From NCBI RefSeq assembly GCF_000003815.2, contig NC_049981.1, positions 15,055,514-15,117,513 of the forward strand: a stretch of 62,000 nucleotides of DNA, written 5' to 3'. A program made the position numbers and the translations under genes. The notes below the pieces were generated by a model. It searched no databases. It was given only the letters and a program-made list of their open reading frames with translations, and was not told the origin of the DNA. Source of the stretch: Branchiostoma floridae (Eukaryota; Chordata; Leptocardii; Amphioxiformes; Branchiostomatidae). This document shows, in pieces, positions 24,201-33,515 of the stretch (positions are counted from its first letter, which is position 1; each line of letters starts with the position of its first letter).

Positions 24201-27200
24201 GTAACATCATCTATAAAATTACTTGCTGTGGTGCGATAAAATAAACAACAAACAATCCACATACCTCCACGTGCCAGTTGGTTTGACTATTCATGTAGTC
24301 AAACAGTTTCTGGTAGTTGCCATACTGTTGGTCCCACTCAATGGCTTTGTCATACCTGAAGTCGTCCCCCAGTGGTATCAACACAATGTTACTGCGGTAC
24401 AGTTTGGACTTCTTTCTGTACTGGTCCAAGAGTAACTTTGCCCTGCAGAAAGGTAGTAAAGTACACAAAATTCACATGATTAGGAGCTATCTAGCTATAA
24501 CAATTGCTCAGAAAATGAGCTATCAAAAGTGTTTCTATCCTTAGTGCTGAAATGGCTTTCAAATTAAGAAAATATGATGGCTATATCAATATTTTTTGCT
24601 TGAAAAATCATTATGACAGATTGAAAAAGTATCAAAGTAATAGATAAGTCATTGAACTATAACCATAATTTATGATCATAGCCAAGGTCTTTTTTCAATC
24701 CCTAGACAACCGAAGCAAGACAAATGTACCACAAGGACGTCCATTGACAACCAGTCAGCTACATGAATTATACTGCCTTTTGCAGCCAAGGACACTGTTT
24801 CATACATGTCATGCACAATGTATAAATAATTCAGCTGGAAGAAATAGCTAAACTAACTGCTACAAATTTCAAACCTCAAAAGCTTCATGCAAGCTGAAAA
24901 TTGCACAGCTTTAGTTGAATGGTCTTGACATTTCTGCAGAAACTGTTGTAGTTGTCCACCATTGAGATGAAGCAGGATGCTGTTAAGTAGTTACGGGTCG
25001 TGCTATGTTAAGTAATAACTTTCATATTTGGCCAGGCACTTTGAGTCAAATCTACTCTTTTTCAATAAGCGTAATGGATATTCTTTTACACGAGTCACTG
25101 AACAGATGTGATGGCTGTAGCTCCCCGATATTTAAGTCGCCATCAAAAAGGACATTGAATAGATTACTGTGTAACAGTAACTGTAGATCTTGAACCATCT
25201 GCAGTGGTTTTACTTCACAGTAGCTATAGGAGAAAAAGGGAGCTTTTAGTGGCATTTTAAATACACTGTTGAAACAATTATGAAGTGCTATAATTGTAAT
25301 GCTGTACATACAATAGAAATGTATATTTGCCATGTAATGAAGTTACTGATAGTGGAGAGGTCAGGTATTAGCCTTAGGAGTGTTACCAGGCAGTACTACA
25401 GTCAATCCTGTATTAGCTGCTACCTTTGCATAGCACCCACCTGGCCATTGACGCCACCATTTGTCGGTCCCTGTGGATTTTTTCCATTGACCTAAGCACT
25501 AAGAAATAGTCTATACAAATGTACAATGTATAAAGCGCCACTTGTCCAATGCAGCCAAGGCCACAGGATTTCCATCCCATAGATACAGAAACACTGCCTG
25601 TTGCAAGCATACGTATACAGCGGCCGTATGTTACCCTTTGCCGGGTGTGAAATCGTAGTTTGCGAGCATTTTGAGTTCCCGACAGGGTCATTTTGGTGGA
25701 AGCGGAAGGTATGCATGCCTTGAACGTTAGAGTGCAATTCTTTGTCGTCAAATTTACCAACATTCCCAATTCTTTTATTGGCAATATCAATAATTTTTGG
25801 TACATTTGACTTCGGCAGGGAATTCTGAAATGATTGAGACAATGTTACATATGGTGAAAAAGATCAGTGGGTATTGAAATCATGTGTAACCTATTGCTCA
25901 ACATTTTTTCTATAGTGGCCACATGTCTATAGTGGCCACATTTCTCCAGTCCCTTGAGTGGCCGCTATACGCAGGTTTGACTGCATTTGTAAAAGAACCC
26001 CACAAACTTAACAAAAAAGTATTAGGCATTACCCAGTGTACTTTGCTAAAAAATGCAAAGCCGTGATGTACTATCACAAGATAAACTTGAATAAGAAACA
26101 TTACAACTGCAGACCTTTCTGCCACGTTGTTGTCATTGATGGGTACCGGCGGGACTTTCCAGGGACAGTTGACACGACCACCAGGCAGTCGTTTGAAGTC
26201 AAACTGACAGCAGACCTTTGGGTCAGGCCCACAGGTGTGGGGAACGTCGTAGCTGTAGAAGGGCATCATGTGACACAACATGTCTGAACTCGCTCCATGG
26301 TCTGGGGAAAGGAAAAAATAAGTCAAGTTTAGAGAAATATTGATGAATTTTTAAAACTACTAGTATTACACAATACATACAATCTTATCCCCGCTAAGCG
26401 AGGTTGAACAAGTCAACTGGCCTCATTGCTCTGGGCAAGTGAAAGAGTTGATTGAGGCAGTGCACGTCCTAACATACTGTCCCAATCAGGCAAGTATAAA
26501 TATTCCATGGGTGCTATTCTTTCCCTTTTTTTTGTGATGGACAGTCGAAATCCCATAGACTTAATTTTTTTCAAAAGAATGTGGCTCTATCTATTTCAAA
26601 AGACGCATATATACACATCAGGTAATCAGAGTTATCTACCACTCCAAAATACCTGATTTTCAAAGATTTAGTCTCTTAAGCTAAACCCCAAGTGCATCAT
26701 ATGACATATAGATACATCTACATACAAAAGTACAATACATGTACCCTTTGACTTGGCTACATAACTGCAGTTCGTACATGCATGGCATCATCATTCTACT
26801 CCACCACTACAGCACTGTGTCACAGATGAAGTTAACTACATCTAACCTTGATCAACCTTCAGGAGAAGTAACCTTCAACTCCAGCTGATTTGTCAGGATG
26901 ACTATTTCCCTGAGAATACCATAATGGCATGAAATACCCATCTTTATAACTCTTCATATTTCAGAAATCAAGGTGACCTTCCACGGTCCCCTATTCAATA
27001 ACCCTGTTGGGAGTCACAGTATCTATCATGTTCATACACACGTCTCCATTGTCCTTGGGCTATCATTCTAAAGTTTACTTTAAGATACCCAATATGCTGT
27101 ATAAGGTGGTGGTGACCTTCATATCTATAGCCCATGGGCCAAACTGCTGTTCTGTGTGTTCAACTATTACACATATATGCCTTCAAGTACCAAAGTTATT

Positions 27201-30200
27201 AACCTCAAAAACCTTGACAATCTTTCCCCAGACCTACATTGTATTGTATAGGGGAACTCGTCGCCACCAAGTACCATACTCATCAGATAGCTTTACACAA
27301 GGTGAAGTGTAATCAGTTGCTTTAATACTTCATAGCAAGTCATTTGTTATCTAGAATTTATCATAATGGCTACTGATGAAATCTTCCATTCTGTATACAG
27401 CATAGCTGAATGCCAGACTGCCCAAAAGTCTCAATAGACCGTCCAGTTGCGTTGCTGTTTGCAGCCTAGCTTTACCCTATACAATATCCAATCTGAGGAA
27501 GTCCATATAGGAATGCTTGCCAATTCACTGTTAAGTATAGCCATCTTCCTAAATTTATCGTTGAAAGGTTCCTACCCTCGTAAATCTACCGTCAAGACTA
27601 AGCATTGCCAGGTCCCTCCCCCAAGCAAAGTCTCACACTGGCGCAGCTATCATCGAATTACATTTGCCTCAGGTAGTCTCATCTGTAGATATCAATAATA
27701 AGGATCAAGAATTTATTACTAAGACCAACCCAGCTGACTGCACCTGTTCAGCTTCATGCAACACAGCACCAACAAATCAGCCAACCAAACATGGATTTCA
27801 TCACGTATGAGGCAAGCATATTGATCATCCTCCTAAATACGTCAACTCAACTGTATGTTTGTGGATTTTATTCAGGGAAATCTTGAGAAGGTACTGTAAA
27901 TGCCATATATTTGCTGGGATTTAATTTCGCAATAGGTAGTAAATCAAGTCTTCCCGGTGAAAGAGCTGGTTTTAAGGAAGATGGGCAGGATACAGAACAG
28001 GCATTTTTGAGATGGTTTTAACTTGCAGCGAGGAGATCACCACAAAACTTTGAACTTTCAACATTAACAGCACTTACCCCAGTTCTGTCTCCACATGAAC
28101 TCCAGTTGTTTCTCCTTAGCTAGTTGTTTCTTGACAGAGTAGTGAACCCTCTGTACCACCATGTTCTGTAGTCCCATCCTCTTCAGTAGGTACGCCATCG
28201 TAGGGGAGTGGCCAAATGGGTCAATCGCCCAACCACTCCTCGGTTTCACTCCTGAAATGTACATCTTGTCATTTTTGTGCTAGAAATGCTTTATTTAAGA
28301 GGGTTTTTTTTTTTTTACATATGTGTCTCATAATAAGTCTGTTCAAGGTATAAACTGCATGTGTGCAGCAAGATGCACTGAGGGTAATATTTAAGGATAA
28401 GGCACCTAAGTTCTTGTCTACACCATGCTTAATAAATGTCCAGACATGTTTCGTGTACAAATGTAATCAAGTATGTTCTGTTTACTTTGATTAACCACAG
28501 TGCATTTCCCTGCACGTGTGCAGTTTGATGCTTGTGGTAGATGTAACAGCTTAGTTTCTTTCATAACAAACATAAATGGCACCTTTCACTATAAACCATA
28601 AAAAAAAACACTTGAAAGGCCTTGATTGGCAGTATTTACCTATGGGCAGGACCTAAAAATTCAACCACTAATTGCATCAGGCAGGTGGACACTTAAGACA
28701 GAATTGTTAATGATTACGTCAATGGGAAAAGAATTCCTCAGGACTGAAAAAAAAGTGTGGCCACAATGGCCAGGAAAACACTATACATGGGTATTCAAGT
28801 TTCCACTGTACTGTATCAGCATTTACTGATTAGAAGTTTCTCAACTGTAAGAATAATCTTTTAACGGACATTCTTGCTGTGGTCTACCATGCTGACAAGG
28901 GCATCCGTGCACTTGTTAGAGGATTTTCCAGCAACTAGTTCCAAGTATTGCATATCTAAAGGCCTATGCATCCCAACGGTATATCCCACGGCCTTTGCCC
29001 CAATATGTATCCATCTTGCTTAGGATACCAGAGAGGGATGCTTTGAAGTTCTTCTTGTGCTACCAAGATGCCAATATTACATACTTTGGAGGATCCTCCA
29101 GGGAGACCTGTCAAACTGAGTGCAATATCAACCTCCAAGCCTATTTTGTACTCTATTAACTGGAAATTGGAATGCAGCCAAGCTAAAGTCTGGATTCAGT
29201 GCTGACTTTGATTGTGGATGTAGTGATGCATTTAGGGCTTAAAGAATGTCTTTTATGGATCTGGACTGCATTATCGGGTGTGGAGTCTGCACTGTGGAGA
29301 GAGATGGAGGTGAAGTAGTGACAGAAAGGGAATTAGGAACTGTGAAAGATAGACTCAGAGGAAAAATGAAGATTGATGCAGTAAGAGGGACTGAACATTG
29401 ATGAAGTAGACAAAGTTTAAGGGTGACAGGAAGATGTCATCAGTATATGGCTTAGAAAAAAGGATGAAAGAAGAAGTTGGATAGATGATGGATTTTTCTA
29501 TTTTCTATTTGTGGTGGATAGAGGGAGGGGGAAAGATCCACTGTCTTGCTCCACATTCTTTTGCGTTGTTGCAGCTCAAAGTCAAAGAATGGGGAATTCA
29601 CAACGGCATCTATGGGGAATAAAGAGGATAAACACAAGTAACTATGATGGATTATGCAGGATTAAAACCACCTGCCACGTACCCAGATTTCTCTTGATCC
29701 ATTCATGACCCTCAATCATCTGGTCAATCATGGCGTAGTAATGTGTGATCGCCTCATCACTCATCACCCAGCCTCCTGTCACAATCTCCAGCTGGCCATT
29801 CTCCACCAACCTAAAACAATCACAGGTAAGCATTAGAAATAGACATGTACATACACACATAGACACAGATAAATGATCTAAATGAAACCCATGCTATTTT
29901 CTCCTTGGTGCTGAAACTGCAGACGTTATACAGGAAAAACATATACATATCATAACTTTAAATTGTATAGTAGATAAGAAAGACTGGTACACATAAAGGC
30001 CTTGAAGTTGACAAATATTCATAACAATCATCACAATTAAAGATTTTCTCCTTACTTTTTGACAGCTTCTTTCTTCTCAGCGTCGATATTGTCCCACCAC
30101 ATGGAGAAGAAGGAGATCTCGGCCCAGATGAACTTCCTCCGAGGGTCGACCTTCAACTTGTCCACCATGTTGTTCAGGATGTGTTGGGTCTGATCCAGGT

Positions 30201-32150
30201 AGTACCTGTCCACTGTTTTGATCCAACCTGCAAGTAGGTGGTAATGAGGTGTTATGGTTAGGGTTGTTGAGTAACGATCTGGGTTCCGATCCTTGACTTT
30301 AGTAGGCCTCACTCTCACCGCTGTGCCCTTAAGAAAGATCCTTTTTACACAACTCAGGCAAAAATGAATGCCAAGCTATGTTAAGGATTGTCCTCTGAGA
30401 TGGCACATAAAACTTGAGATCTGCGGTTTGAGGTGAGCCATACCTCAAGAATTTTTAATACCCCACAGCTCTTATTAAAAAGTGTTGGAAACCAGGTGGG
30501 AGTGGATTAAAACTTACAGTGGACCTTTATACAGCGTTCACTTATCAGAAAAACTGGTGTGTTTCAGGTTATGAAGTGTCCTCTAACATTCACTTCTGTT
30601 TGAAGGTTTGAAAACGTCTTCAATTGCTAAAGTCAACTCATGATCAGATTAACAAATATTCAAAATACTTAGAACTGTATCTTTCAACAAAGCTATACAT
30701 CTCAACTTTGTCGGTGCGTGGCAAGCAACATTTTGACACACTGCTAAGATTAATTTGACTCCAAATCTATAAGTGATACAGTGTTGCAACTGAGATCCAA
30801 TATAAAATATGACAGCTTGAACTAGATATTGGCAGGCAAAGTAGATTAATGCCATGGCTTGGACTATACCGGATAATCTGGGTGGAGTATACCCTGGGAC
30901 AAGGTCTTACCTTGTCTGTCCAAGTGATGACTGTTTGTAGGAGGTTATCACTCTGTGCTAATTGAGTTCAGACAATACGCCACCTCCAAATCCATGGTAA
31001 GCCCTTAACAGGCTGACTTATGACCCTTAGCCAACGTCAATGTCTTTCAAAGATTGTTGTCACACTGATATGATTTTGGAAGTCTAAAATAATCATCATA
31101 ACTGACAGTGTAAGGCATAAATGCTAACTTACCTGGCTTAATGAAAATCTTTTAGTTTAAATGGCTTCTATCATATTCATCTCTAACTGCGGCATCAGAC
31201 AGCTAACACATAAGAATACCACATTGTAACCTACAATTTTCACTGTGCAAAGAGGAAAATCAACAACATCCCACACACCAAACTCCCGCAGCACTCCTTC
31301 CTAAACCCATGTAATATTTTTCTAGAACAAACTTGGGATAACATACCTGGGTCATTGTGGGAATGAGGCACTACAAAGACTTTAAGTGGCTGGTTGTCCC
31401 AGTCCCTGTCGGTGTAGTGGATATCAAAGCCCTGCTTCCACACCCCTCCATCAGGGTTGTCAAACGGTAAGATGTCTAACACATCCAGCATCTTAAGGTG
31501 TAGAAAAGTGAGGGAAAAGTTCTTAAAGCTCAAGCTTAACAAATTGGTACATCTCATCTAAACATTTTTAATGTTCCATAGTTGGAATCAAATGTCCTGC
31601 TTTGTAAATCCAATGGAAATAAGAGATTACAACAACGTTGAATGACACGTCCCTCATAGCACCTGTAAGAAGATTTTTTTAAGCAATGAAGCTTTAAGCA
31701 ACATAAAAGAAACAGAACAAAGGGGCAATAAGACTGAAAAATGAGAACATTTGACTTTTAAACAATAGGACTAGAAAAACTCTAAAAAATATATTGATAG
31801 TTTCATTTTTGTAGCATGACCACAGTTTTCAACATATGATATAGGCAATTTCTAAGCTACCTTCCTAAACTGGAAGTTCTTTATCTAGTCCTCACCTGTA
31901 CATCGTCTCTATGCTCCCCCTGCCTCTCAACAAATGAACAGTCCCCTGTTTCAATCTTGGCCTGTACAGGGCTGTCCTGTACTTCCTCCACCAGTGGGGA
32001 CATGTTACGTTGGACAGGGATGTACTTAGACATGTTCTCTCCGCCGATGATCTGTTTGACCGAGTTTCGAATCTCGTCAATAATCTGTTGGTTGTGGTGG
32101 ATGTCGATTTCCAGGTTCTCCATTTTGTCCTTGATGAAGTCTAGTTCAGT
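9118..32150 (-). CDS. MAN2A: Golgi alpha-mannosidase II (GH38), 20 exons, N-terminal anchor exon not placed
   Basis: This is a type II Golgi membrane enzyme. It removes the alpha-1,3 and alpha-1,6 mannoses from GlcNAcMan5GlcNAc2, committing N-glycans to complex type. I traced 20 exons totalling 3447 nt (1148 residues plus stop, 1115 without the 99-nt cassette). Every junction is GT/AG and in phase. Domain order: coiled-coil stem; GH38 catalytic barrel with PHSHNDPG (zinc His and Asp), [11 protein letters not shown] (nucleophile Asp), PLGDDFRYD (acid/base region) and [11 protein letters not shown] (zinc His); three-helix segment; then beta-rich C-terminal domains ending [14 protein letters not shown]. 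Length and sequence track vertebrate MAN2A1/MAN2A2 closely, and a single pro-orthologue is likely. The cytoplasmic tail and membrane anchor must lie in an exon upstream of 32150 and are not confidently identified. An assembly gap sits in one intron. Confidence 0.95.
9365..9600 (+). mobile_element. tRNA-derived SINE in the last MAN2A intron
   Basis: An A-box-like 'ggtcgagtggttagg' near 9379 is followed 40-odd bases later by a B-box-like 'gggttctattcc' at 9423-9434. A tail of 'cactccacccgggtgtatag' follows. The same tail words recur at about 12115 ('cactccacccagttgt'), consistent with a SINE family in this genome. Confidence 0.6.
9641..10101 (-). CDS. MAN2A: MAN2A exon: late beta domain (461 nt)
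   Basis: Phase 1 start and phase 0 end at AAG|GTGAGC. It encodes [54 protein letters not shown] and [12 protein letters not shown]. These are near-identical to the conserved blocks of vertebrate MAN2A, and this is the longest exon of the gene. Confidence 0.95.
10624..10765 (-). CDS. MAN2A: MAN2A exon: [11 protein letters not shown] block
   Basis: Phase 0 start (acceptor gctgacag) and phase 1 end (GAGG|GTAATT). It encodes [40 protein letters not shown] and VGSLQEG. Confidence 0.95.
11371..11504 (-). CDS. MAN2A: MAN2A exon: [10 protein letters not shown] block
   Basis: Phase 1 start (acceptor gttggttcag) and phase 0 end (CAG|GTAAGA). It encodes [20 protein letters not shown] and FFSDLNGFQ, matching the NLVDIR...FYTDLNGYQ block of the family. 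Confidence 0.95.
11877..11991 (-). CDS. MAN2A: MAN2A exon: KGKLLSEV-type beta strand block
   Basis: Phase 0 start (acceptor ttccgcag) and phase 1 end (CCTG|GTAAGA). It encodes [20 protein letters not shown] and [18 protein letters not shown]. Confidence 0.92.
12030..12180. mobile_element. SINE-like fragment in a MAN2A intron
   Basis: 'gggctgagaggctatagc' and 'cactccacccagttgtaaaaatggg' match words of the SINE at 9365-9600. Boundaries are approximate. Confidence 0.35.
12358..12483 (-). CDS. MAN2A: MAN2A exon: [15 protein letters not shown] block
   Basis: Phase 0 to phase 0, with acceptor gcctctag and donor GTATGC. It encodes [26 protein letters not shown], then [16 protein letters not shown], a hallmark of MAN2A beta domains. 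Confidence 0.95.
12987..13086. other. Assembly gap (100 Ns)
   Basis: Exactly 100 N characters lie in the intron between two MAN2A exons, as for a gap of unknown size. The flanking exons join in phase, so no coding sequence need be missing. Confidence 0.95.
13121..13363 (-). CDS. MAN2A: MAN2A exon: PPLGLSKY block
   Basis: Phase 0 to phase 0, with acceptor caccctcag and donor GTATGA. It encodes [20 protein letters not shown], then a variable segment, then [20 protein letters not shown]. This corresponds to the family's PPLGL and ...TGLMK region. Confidence 0.93.
13842..14007 (-). CDS. MAN2A: MAN2A exon: start of the beta domain
   Basis: Phase 2 start (acceptor tgtttgcag) and phase 0 end (GAG|GTGGGG). 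It encodes [20 protein letters not shown] and [13 protein letters not shown]. This aligns with the VVYNPLEQ...VSAVW segment of vertebrate enzymes. Confidence 0.92.
15085..15620. mobile_element. Non-autonomous TIR element with TTA target-site duplication
   Basis: The left end starts GGCCACAGCAAGTAAATT and the right end is its inverse. The terminal inverted repeats are 33 bp with one mismatch by hand count. TTA flanks both sides (15082-15084 and 15621-15623). A TTA/TAA 3-bp duplication is characteristic of PIF/Harbinger transposition. No transposase frame is inside, so this is a MITE-like derivative. It lies in a MAN2A intron. Confidence 0.8.
15975..16030. repeat. (ACAG)n microsatellite
   Basis: Repeated 'acag/acac' units lie 58 bases below the 3' edge of a MAN2A exon, at the end of a copy of the dispersed repeat that also occurs near 620 and 40430. 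Confidence 0.85.
16088..16155 (-). CDS. MAN2A: MAN2A exon: short linker exon (68 nt)
   Basis: Phase 0 start (acceptor cccatccag) and phase 2 end (ACC AA|GTGGGT). It encodes [20 protein letters not shown] plus QT. This aligns with DDTRLSHDALPER-type sequence in vertebrate MAN2A2, just after the three-helix region. Confidence 0.9.
18700..18798 (-). CDS. MAN2A: MAN2A candidate cassette exon (99 nt, 33 codons)
   Basis: It has a strong polypyrimidine acceptor (ctgtactctag) and a consensus donor (CCC|GTAAGT), both phase 0. Inclusion adds 33 residues (starting [17 protein letters not shown]) and keeps the frame. Both neighbouring exons are also phase 0 at their facing edges. Vertebrate MAN2A proteins have no matching segment: sequence there runs directly from the exon at 20063 to the exon at 16088. 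It is therefore a lineage-specific insertion or an optional exon in the loop between the helical bundle and the beta domain. Confidence 0.6.
19007..19321 (+). pseudogene. Intronic coding-like ORF, possible transposase remnant
   Basis: A 104-codon plus-strand frame lies inside a MAN2A intron. Its second half looks protein-like: [18 protein letters not shown], then a charged helix with [16 protein letters not shown]. The '[12 protein letters not shown]' stretch faintly recalls the 'ASFLDPRxKxL' motif of hAT transposases, but the match is weak. It may be a transposon relic or chance. Confidence 0.25.
20063..20177 (-). CDS. MAN2A: MAN2A exon: helical bundle
   Basis: Phase 2 start (acceptor tatcccag) and phase 0 end (ATG|GTACAA). 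It encodes [38 protein letters not shown]. It follows the catalytic domain as in vertebrate enzymes. Confidence 0.93.
20786..20968 (-). CDS. MAN2A: MAN2A exon: [11 protein letters not shown] zinc-site block
   Basis: Phase 2 to phase 2 (acceptor gttccccag, donor GTAGGT). It encodes [34 protein letters not shown] and FVVVDYGT. The first His of the HHD motif region supplies a zinc ligand in fly Golgi mannosidase II. Confidence 0.96.
21195..21350 (+). pseudogene. Possible LINE reverse-transcriptase C-terminal relic
   Basis: The plus-strand frame reads [20 protein letters not shown] and [10 protein letters not shown]. This resembles the 'RPRxxWxxCVxxDL...DRxxW' tail common at the end of LINE ORF2 proteins. 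It is only a fragment, inside a MAN2A intron, and flanked by stops. Confidence 0.3.
21549..21751 (-). CDS. MAN2A: MAN2A exon: [15 protein letters not shown] block
   Basis: Phase 0 start (acceptor tctactgcag) and phase 2 end (GCA AG|GTGGGA). It encodes [38 protein letters not shown] and [19 protein letters not shown]. These are nearly invariant in animal MAN2A and form the substrate cleft. Confidence 0.97.
21936..22160. repeat. Intronic repeat, copy 1 (copy 2 at 23195-23400)
   Basis: 'tatcactggga', 'gatgtttttcccagcag', 'ctttgatttctgcaaag' and 'gatccacttt' recur in order at 23195-23400. The leading words 'gtggaaaaacc...ctgaattggaag' recur again at 22333-22365. The copies are diverged. Confidence 0.6.
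23195..23400. repeat. Intronic repeat, copy 2
   Basis: Colinear with 21936-22160. Just upstream, 22925-22975 and 23047-23100 form a second local direct repeat ('caaccatggtctgg' against 'caaccattgtctgc'). This shows duplication activity in this 6.9-kb MAN2A intron region. Confidence 0.55.
24204..24231. repeat. Single-end fragment of the TTA element at 15085-15620
   Basis: 'acatcatctataaaattact' followed by 'tgctgtgg' matches the right terminal repeat of that element. The partner end was not found nearby. Confidence 0.4.
24265..24442 (-). CDS. MAN2A: MAN2A exon: PLGDDFRYD acid/base block
   Basis: Phase 2 start (acceptor tttctgcag) and phase 0 end (GAG|GTATGT). It encodes [37 protein letters not shown] and [15 protein letters not shown]. 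The GDD aspartate pair contains the general acid/base of GH38. Confidence 0.97.
25905..25985. repeat. Short duplicated 'ctatagtggccacat' motif, dispersed repeat end
   Basis: 'ctatagtggccacat' occurs twice in tandem and is followed by 'gtggccgctata' and 'gcaggtttgactgca'. The inverse word 'acagtcaaacctg' occurs at about 12686, so this is part of an interspersed family. Confidence 0.4.
26115..26301 (-). CDS. MAN2A: MAN2A exon: [16 protein letters not shown] block
   Basis: Phase 1 start (acceptor tttccccag) and phase 2 end (GAA AG|GTCTGC). It encodes [40 protein letters not shown] and INDNNVAE, with the conserved cysteines of the catalytic domain. Confidence 0.97.
28078..28251 (-). CDS. MAN2A: MAN2A exon: nucleophile ([11 protein letters not shown])
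   Basis: Phase 1 start (acceptor acatttcag) and phase 1 end (TGG G|GTAAGT). It encodes [20 protein letters not shown], then [19 protein letters not shown] and LEFMWRQNW. The Asp of AIDPFG is the GH38 catalytic nucleophile and a zinc ligand. Confidence 0.97.
28327..28470. mobile_element. Diverged copy of the AATAAGTCTGTTCATGG MITE
   Basis: 'ataagtctgttcaaggtataaactgcatgtgtgcagcaagatgca' matches the left part of 47680-47902 in order. It also shares 'ttcttgtcta' and 'gacatgtttcg'. The right terminal repeat is not seen. Confidence 0.5.
29683..29810 (-). CDS. MAN2A: MAN2A exon: [10 protein letters not shown] block
   Basis: Phase 2 start (acceptor attgttttag) and phase 1 end (CTG G|GTACGT). It encodes [20 protein letters not shown] and [19 protein letters not shown]. 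Confidence 0.97.
30056..30227 (-). CDS. MAN2A: MAN2A exon: [15 protein letters not shown] block
   Basis: Phase 1 start (acceptor cctacttgcag) and phase 2 end (AAA AA|GTAAGG). It encodes [39 protein letters not shown] and EKKEAVK. Confidence 0.97.
30238..30350 (+). mobile_element. tRNA-derived SINE-like copy
   Basis: An A-box-like 'atggttagggttgttgag' is followed by a B-box-like 'gggttccgatcc' at 30281-30292. The copy begins 11 bases outside the adjacent MAN2A exon, that is, just beyond its acceptor. Confidence 0.45.
31347..31491 (-). CDS. MAN2A: MAN2A exon: PHSHNDPG zinc-site block
   Basis: Phase 0 start (acceptor acaccttaag) and phase 1 end (CCA G|GTATGT). It encodes [32 protein letters not shown] and [11 protein letters not shown]. 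The His and Asp of HSHND bind the catalytic zinc in GH38 enzymes. Confidence 0.97.
31896..32150 (-). CDS. MAN2A: MAN2A first resolved exon: lumenal coiled-coil stem
   Basis: Phase 0 to phase 0 (acceptor gtttcttgcag, donor CAG|GTGAGG), 85 codons. It encodes a heptad-like stem ([35 protein letters not shown]). A linker follows with [15 protein letters not shown], which joins MLDV in the next exon exactly as 'DVQMLDV' does in vertebrate enzymes. The stem begins mid-protein, so an upstream exon must carry the tail and membrane anchor. Confidence 0.93.
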
Positions 32151-32584
32151 CTGCAAGAAACAAAAAAATGTGTTTCAATTTCAAACCAATCATTAAAGTC
32201 AACTTGGTAATATAGCTGGTATACAGCCCATCCTCTCCCATCACTAAGATAAAGTGGAGTGCTGCTCTTGAATGCGCTAACAACAGAAACACTGGCGTAA
32301 TCTTTGTTTCAAGTCTATGTTATGATTGTACGTTTAGTTTAAAATTCATATCTACAATATGTCTTCTCTAGCCCAAGACAAATTGCTACAATAATGCACT
32401 GATATAATGTAAAATTCAAGAGAGTAAAATCCAACCTCTATGTGAAGCTTAAGCAAAAATCAAGGTTTTGTACATTAGACATTAATATCAAATGTAGCTA
32501 CTGAGTAACTGTTTCCTTCATAGAACAGCTAAGGTCCCATAAGCCTTCAGAGCAGTTTGCCTTAGGCACAGTATTGTCAGCTTC

Positions 32585-32712
32585 TCATTTATACATGGGT
32601 GGAGGGAGGGAAGTAGAATAAAGCCCCAGGGACACGACATGTATCCAGGAGTCAAACCTGTAGCCTCTCAATCTCATGTCTGCTAGCCCAACCACTCAAC
32701 CATTGACGCCAC
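32585..32712 (-). mobile_element. tRNA-derived SINE copy, antisense
   Basis: 'gggtggagggaggga', 'cacgacat', 'aggagtcaaacctgtagcctctcaatctcatgtctg' and 'agcccaaccactcaacc' recur in order at 41475-41590. Part of the pattern recurs at 50990-51120. 'ggagtcaaacc' reads as a degenerate B box on the minus strand. Confidence 0.55.
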
Positions 32713-33059
32713 ACAATTATTTCCTTTACTGCTGCTCAACCATACATGTGTGCATCACTTAACCCTTCTTTACGCCATATCATACAAGGGATCAGCTTGA
32801 CTGATAGTCCTGATTAATATGGGGTAATGAATAGTAATTGGAAAGTAATCCACACATCAGCAAGCTATATAAATCCTCAATATATCATTATACTAAAACG
32901 TGGAATACTGACGCTTGGAAATTCACAGTACCGTGAAAAGTGGCATAGAAAGGGAATATCATCTACGCAATGTGATTGTGAATAATTGGTTGTAATGTAC
33001 TTCTTGGCCAAAGATAATTTGCATGTATGTTGAGTTTGAAGAATATGCTCCAAAATAAA

Positions 33060-33515
33060 GATGATTTCTCAAGGCTTTTCCCTAGCATTACTTGTGCGAT
33101 CGGAAGGAAATTGTCCTTGAATCAAAAGGCACTTCAGTACCAAGGAGAGACTAAGCAGGATCATGTAAGATAAAATAACAAGTTTCCTTACTTTAGTAAA
33201 TGCAACATTTTGCCATGCTACAATCAAGAGGGACACTATCCTTAAAACAACAGGTGTCATTTCAGCACCATGGGCATGTTTAGCATTAGCAAAATATGTA
33301 GTCTCTTGTAAGGCAAAAATAACTATTCACCTTGCTTTAGTACATGTAGTATAGTATTGTTCTATTACAGGTAAGACACAAACTGCCCTTAGAACAACAA
33401 CCATTGCAGTACATGGGACATGTTTAGCAATTTGGTAATGTTTATTTTTCTTGTGAGGCAAAAACAAGAATTAACCTTGTTTACATGTAGTACTTGCATC
33501 CTACCACTGGGAACT
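33060..33515. repeat. Minisatellite with diverged units of about 145 bp
   Basis: Units starting near 33188, 33333 and 33478, plus a partial unit before 33188, share 'catgtttagca', 'gtaaggcaaaaa' or 'gtgaggcaaaaac', and 'ttcacctt' or 'ttaacctt'. Spacing is about 145 bp by hand alignment. Confidence 0.6.

Noticed and set aside
25413-25842. Two overlapping minus-strand frames in a MAN2A intron (130 and 116 codons)
   Set aside because: They overlap in different frames, neither shows a recognisable domain, and the flanking sequence is repeat-like. Probably a decayed repeat.
33192-33260. MTPVVLRIVSLLIVAWQ... as the MAN2A membrane anchor exon
   Set aside because: Phase and hydrophobicity fit, but the segment is part of a 145-bp minisatellite and has an arginine inside the helix. 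Kept only as one candidate.
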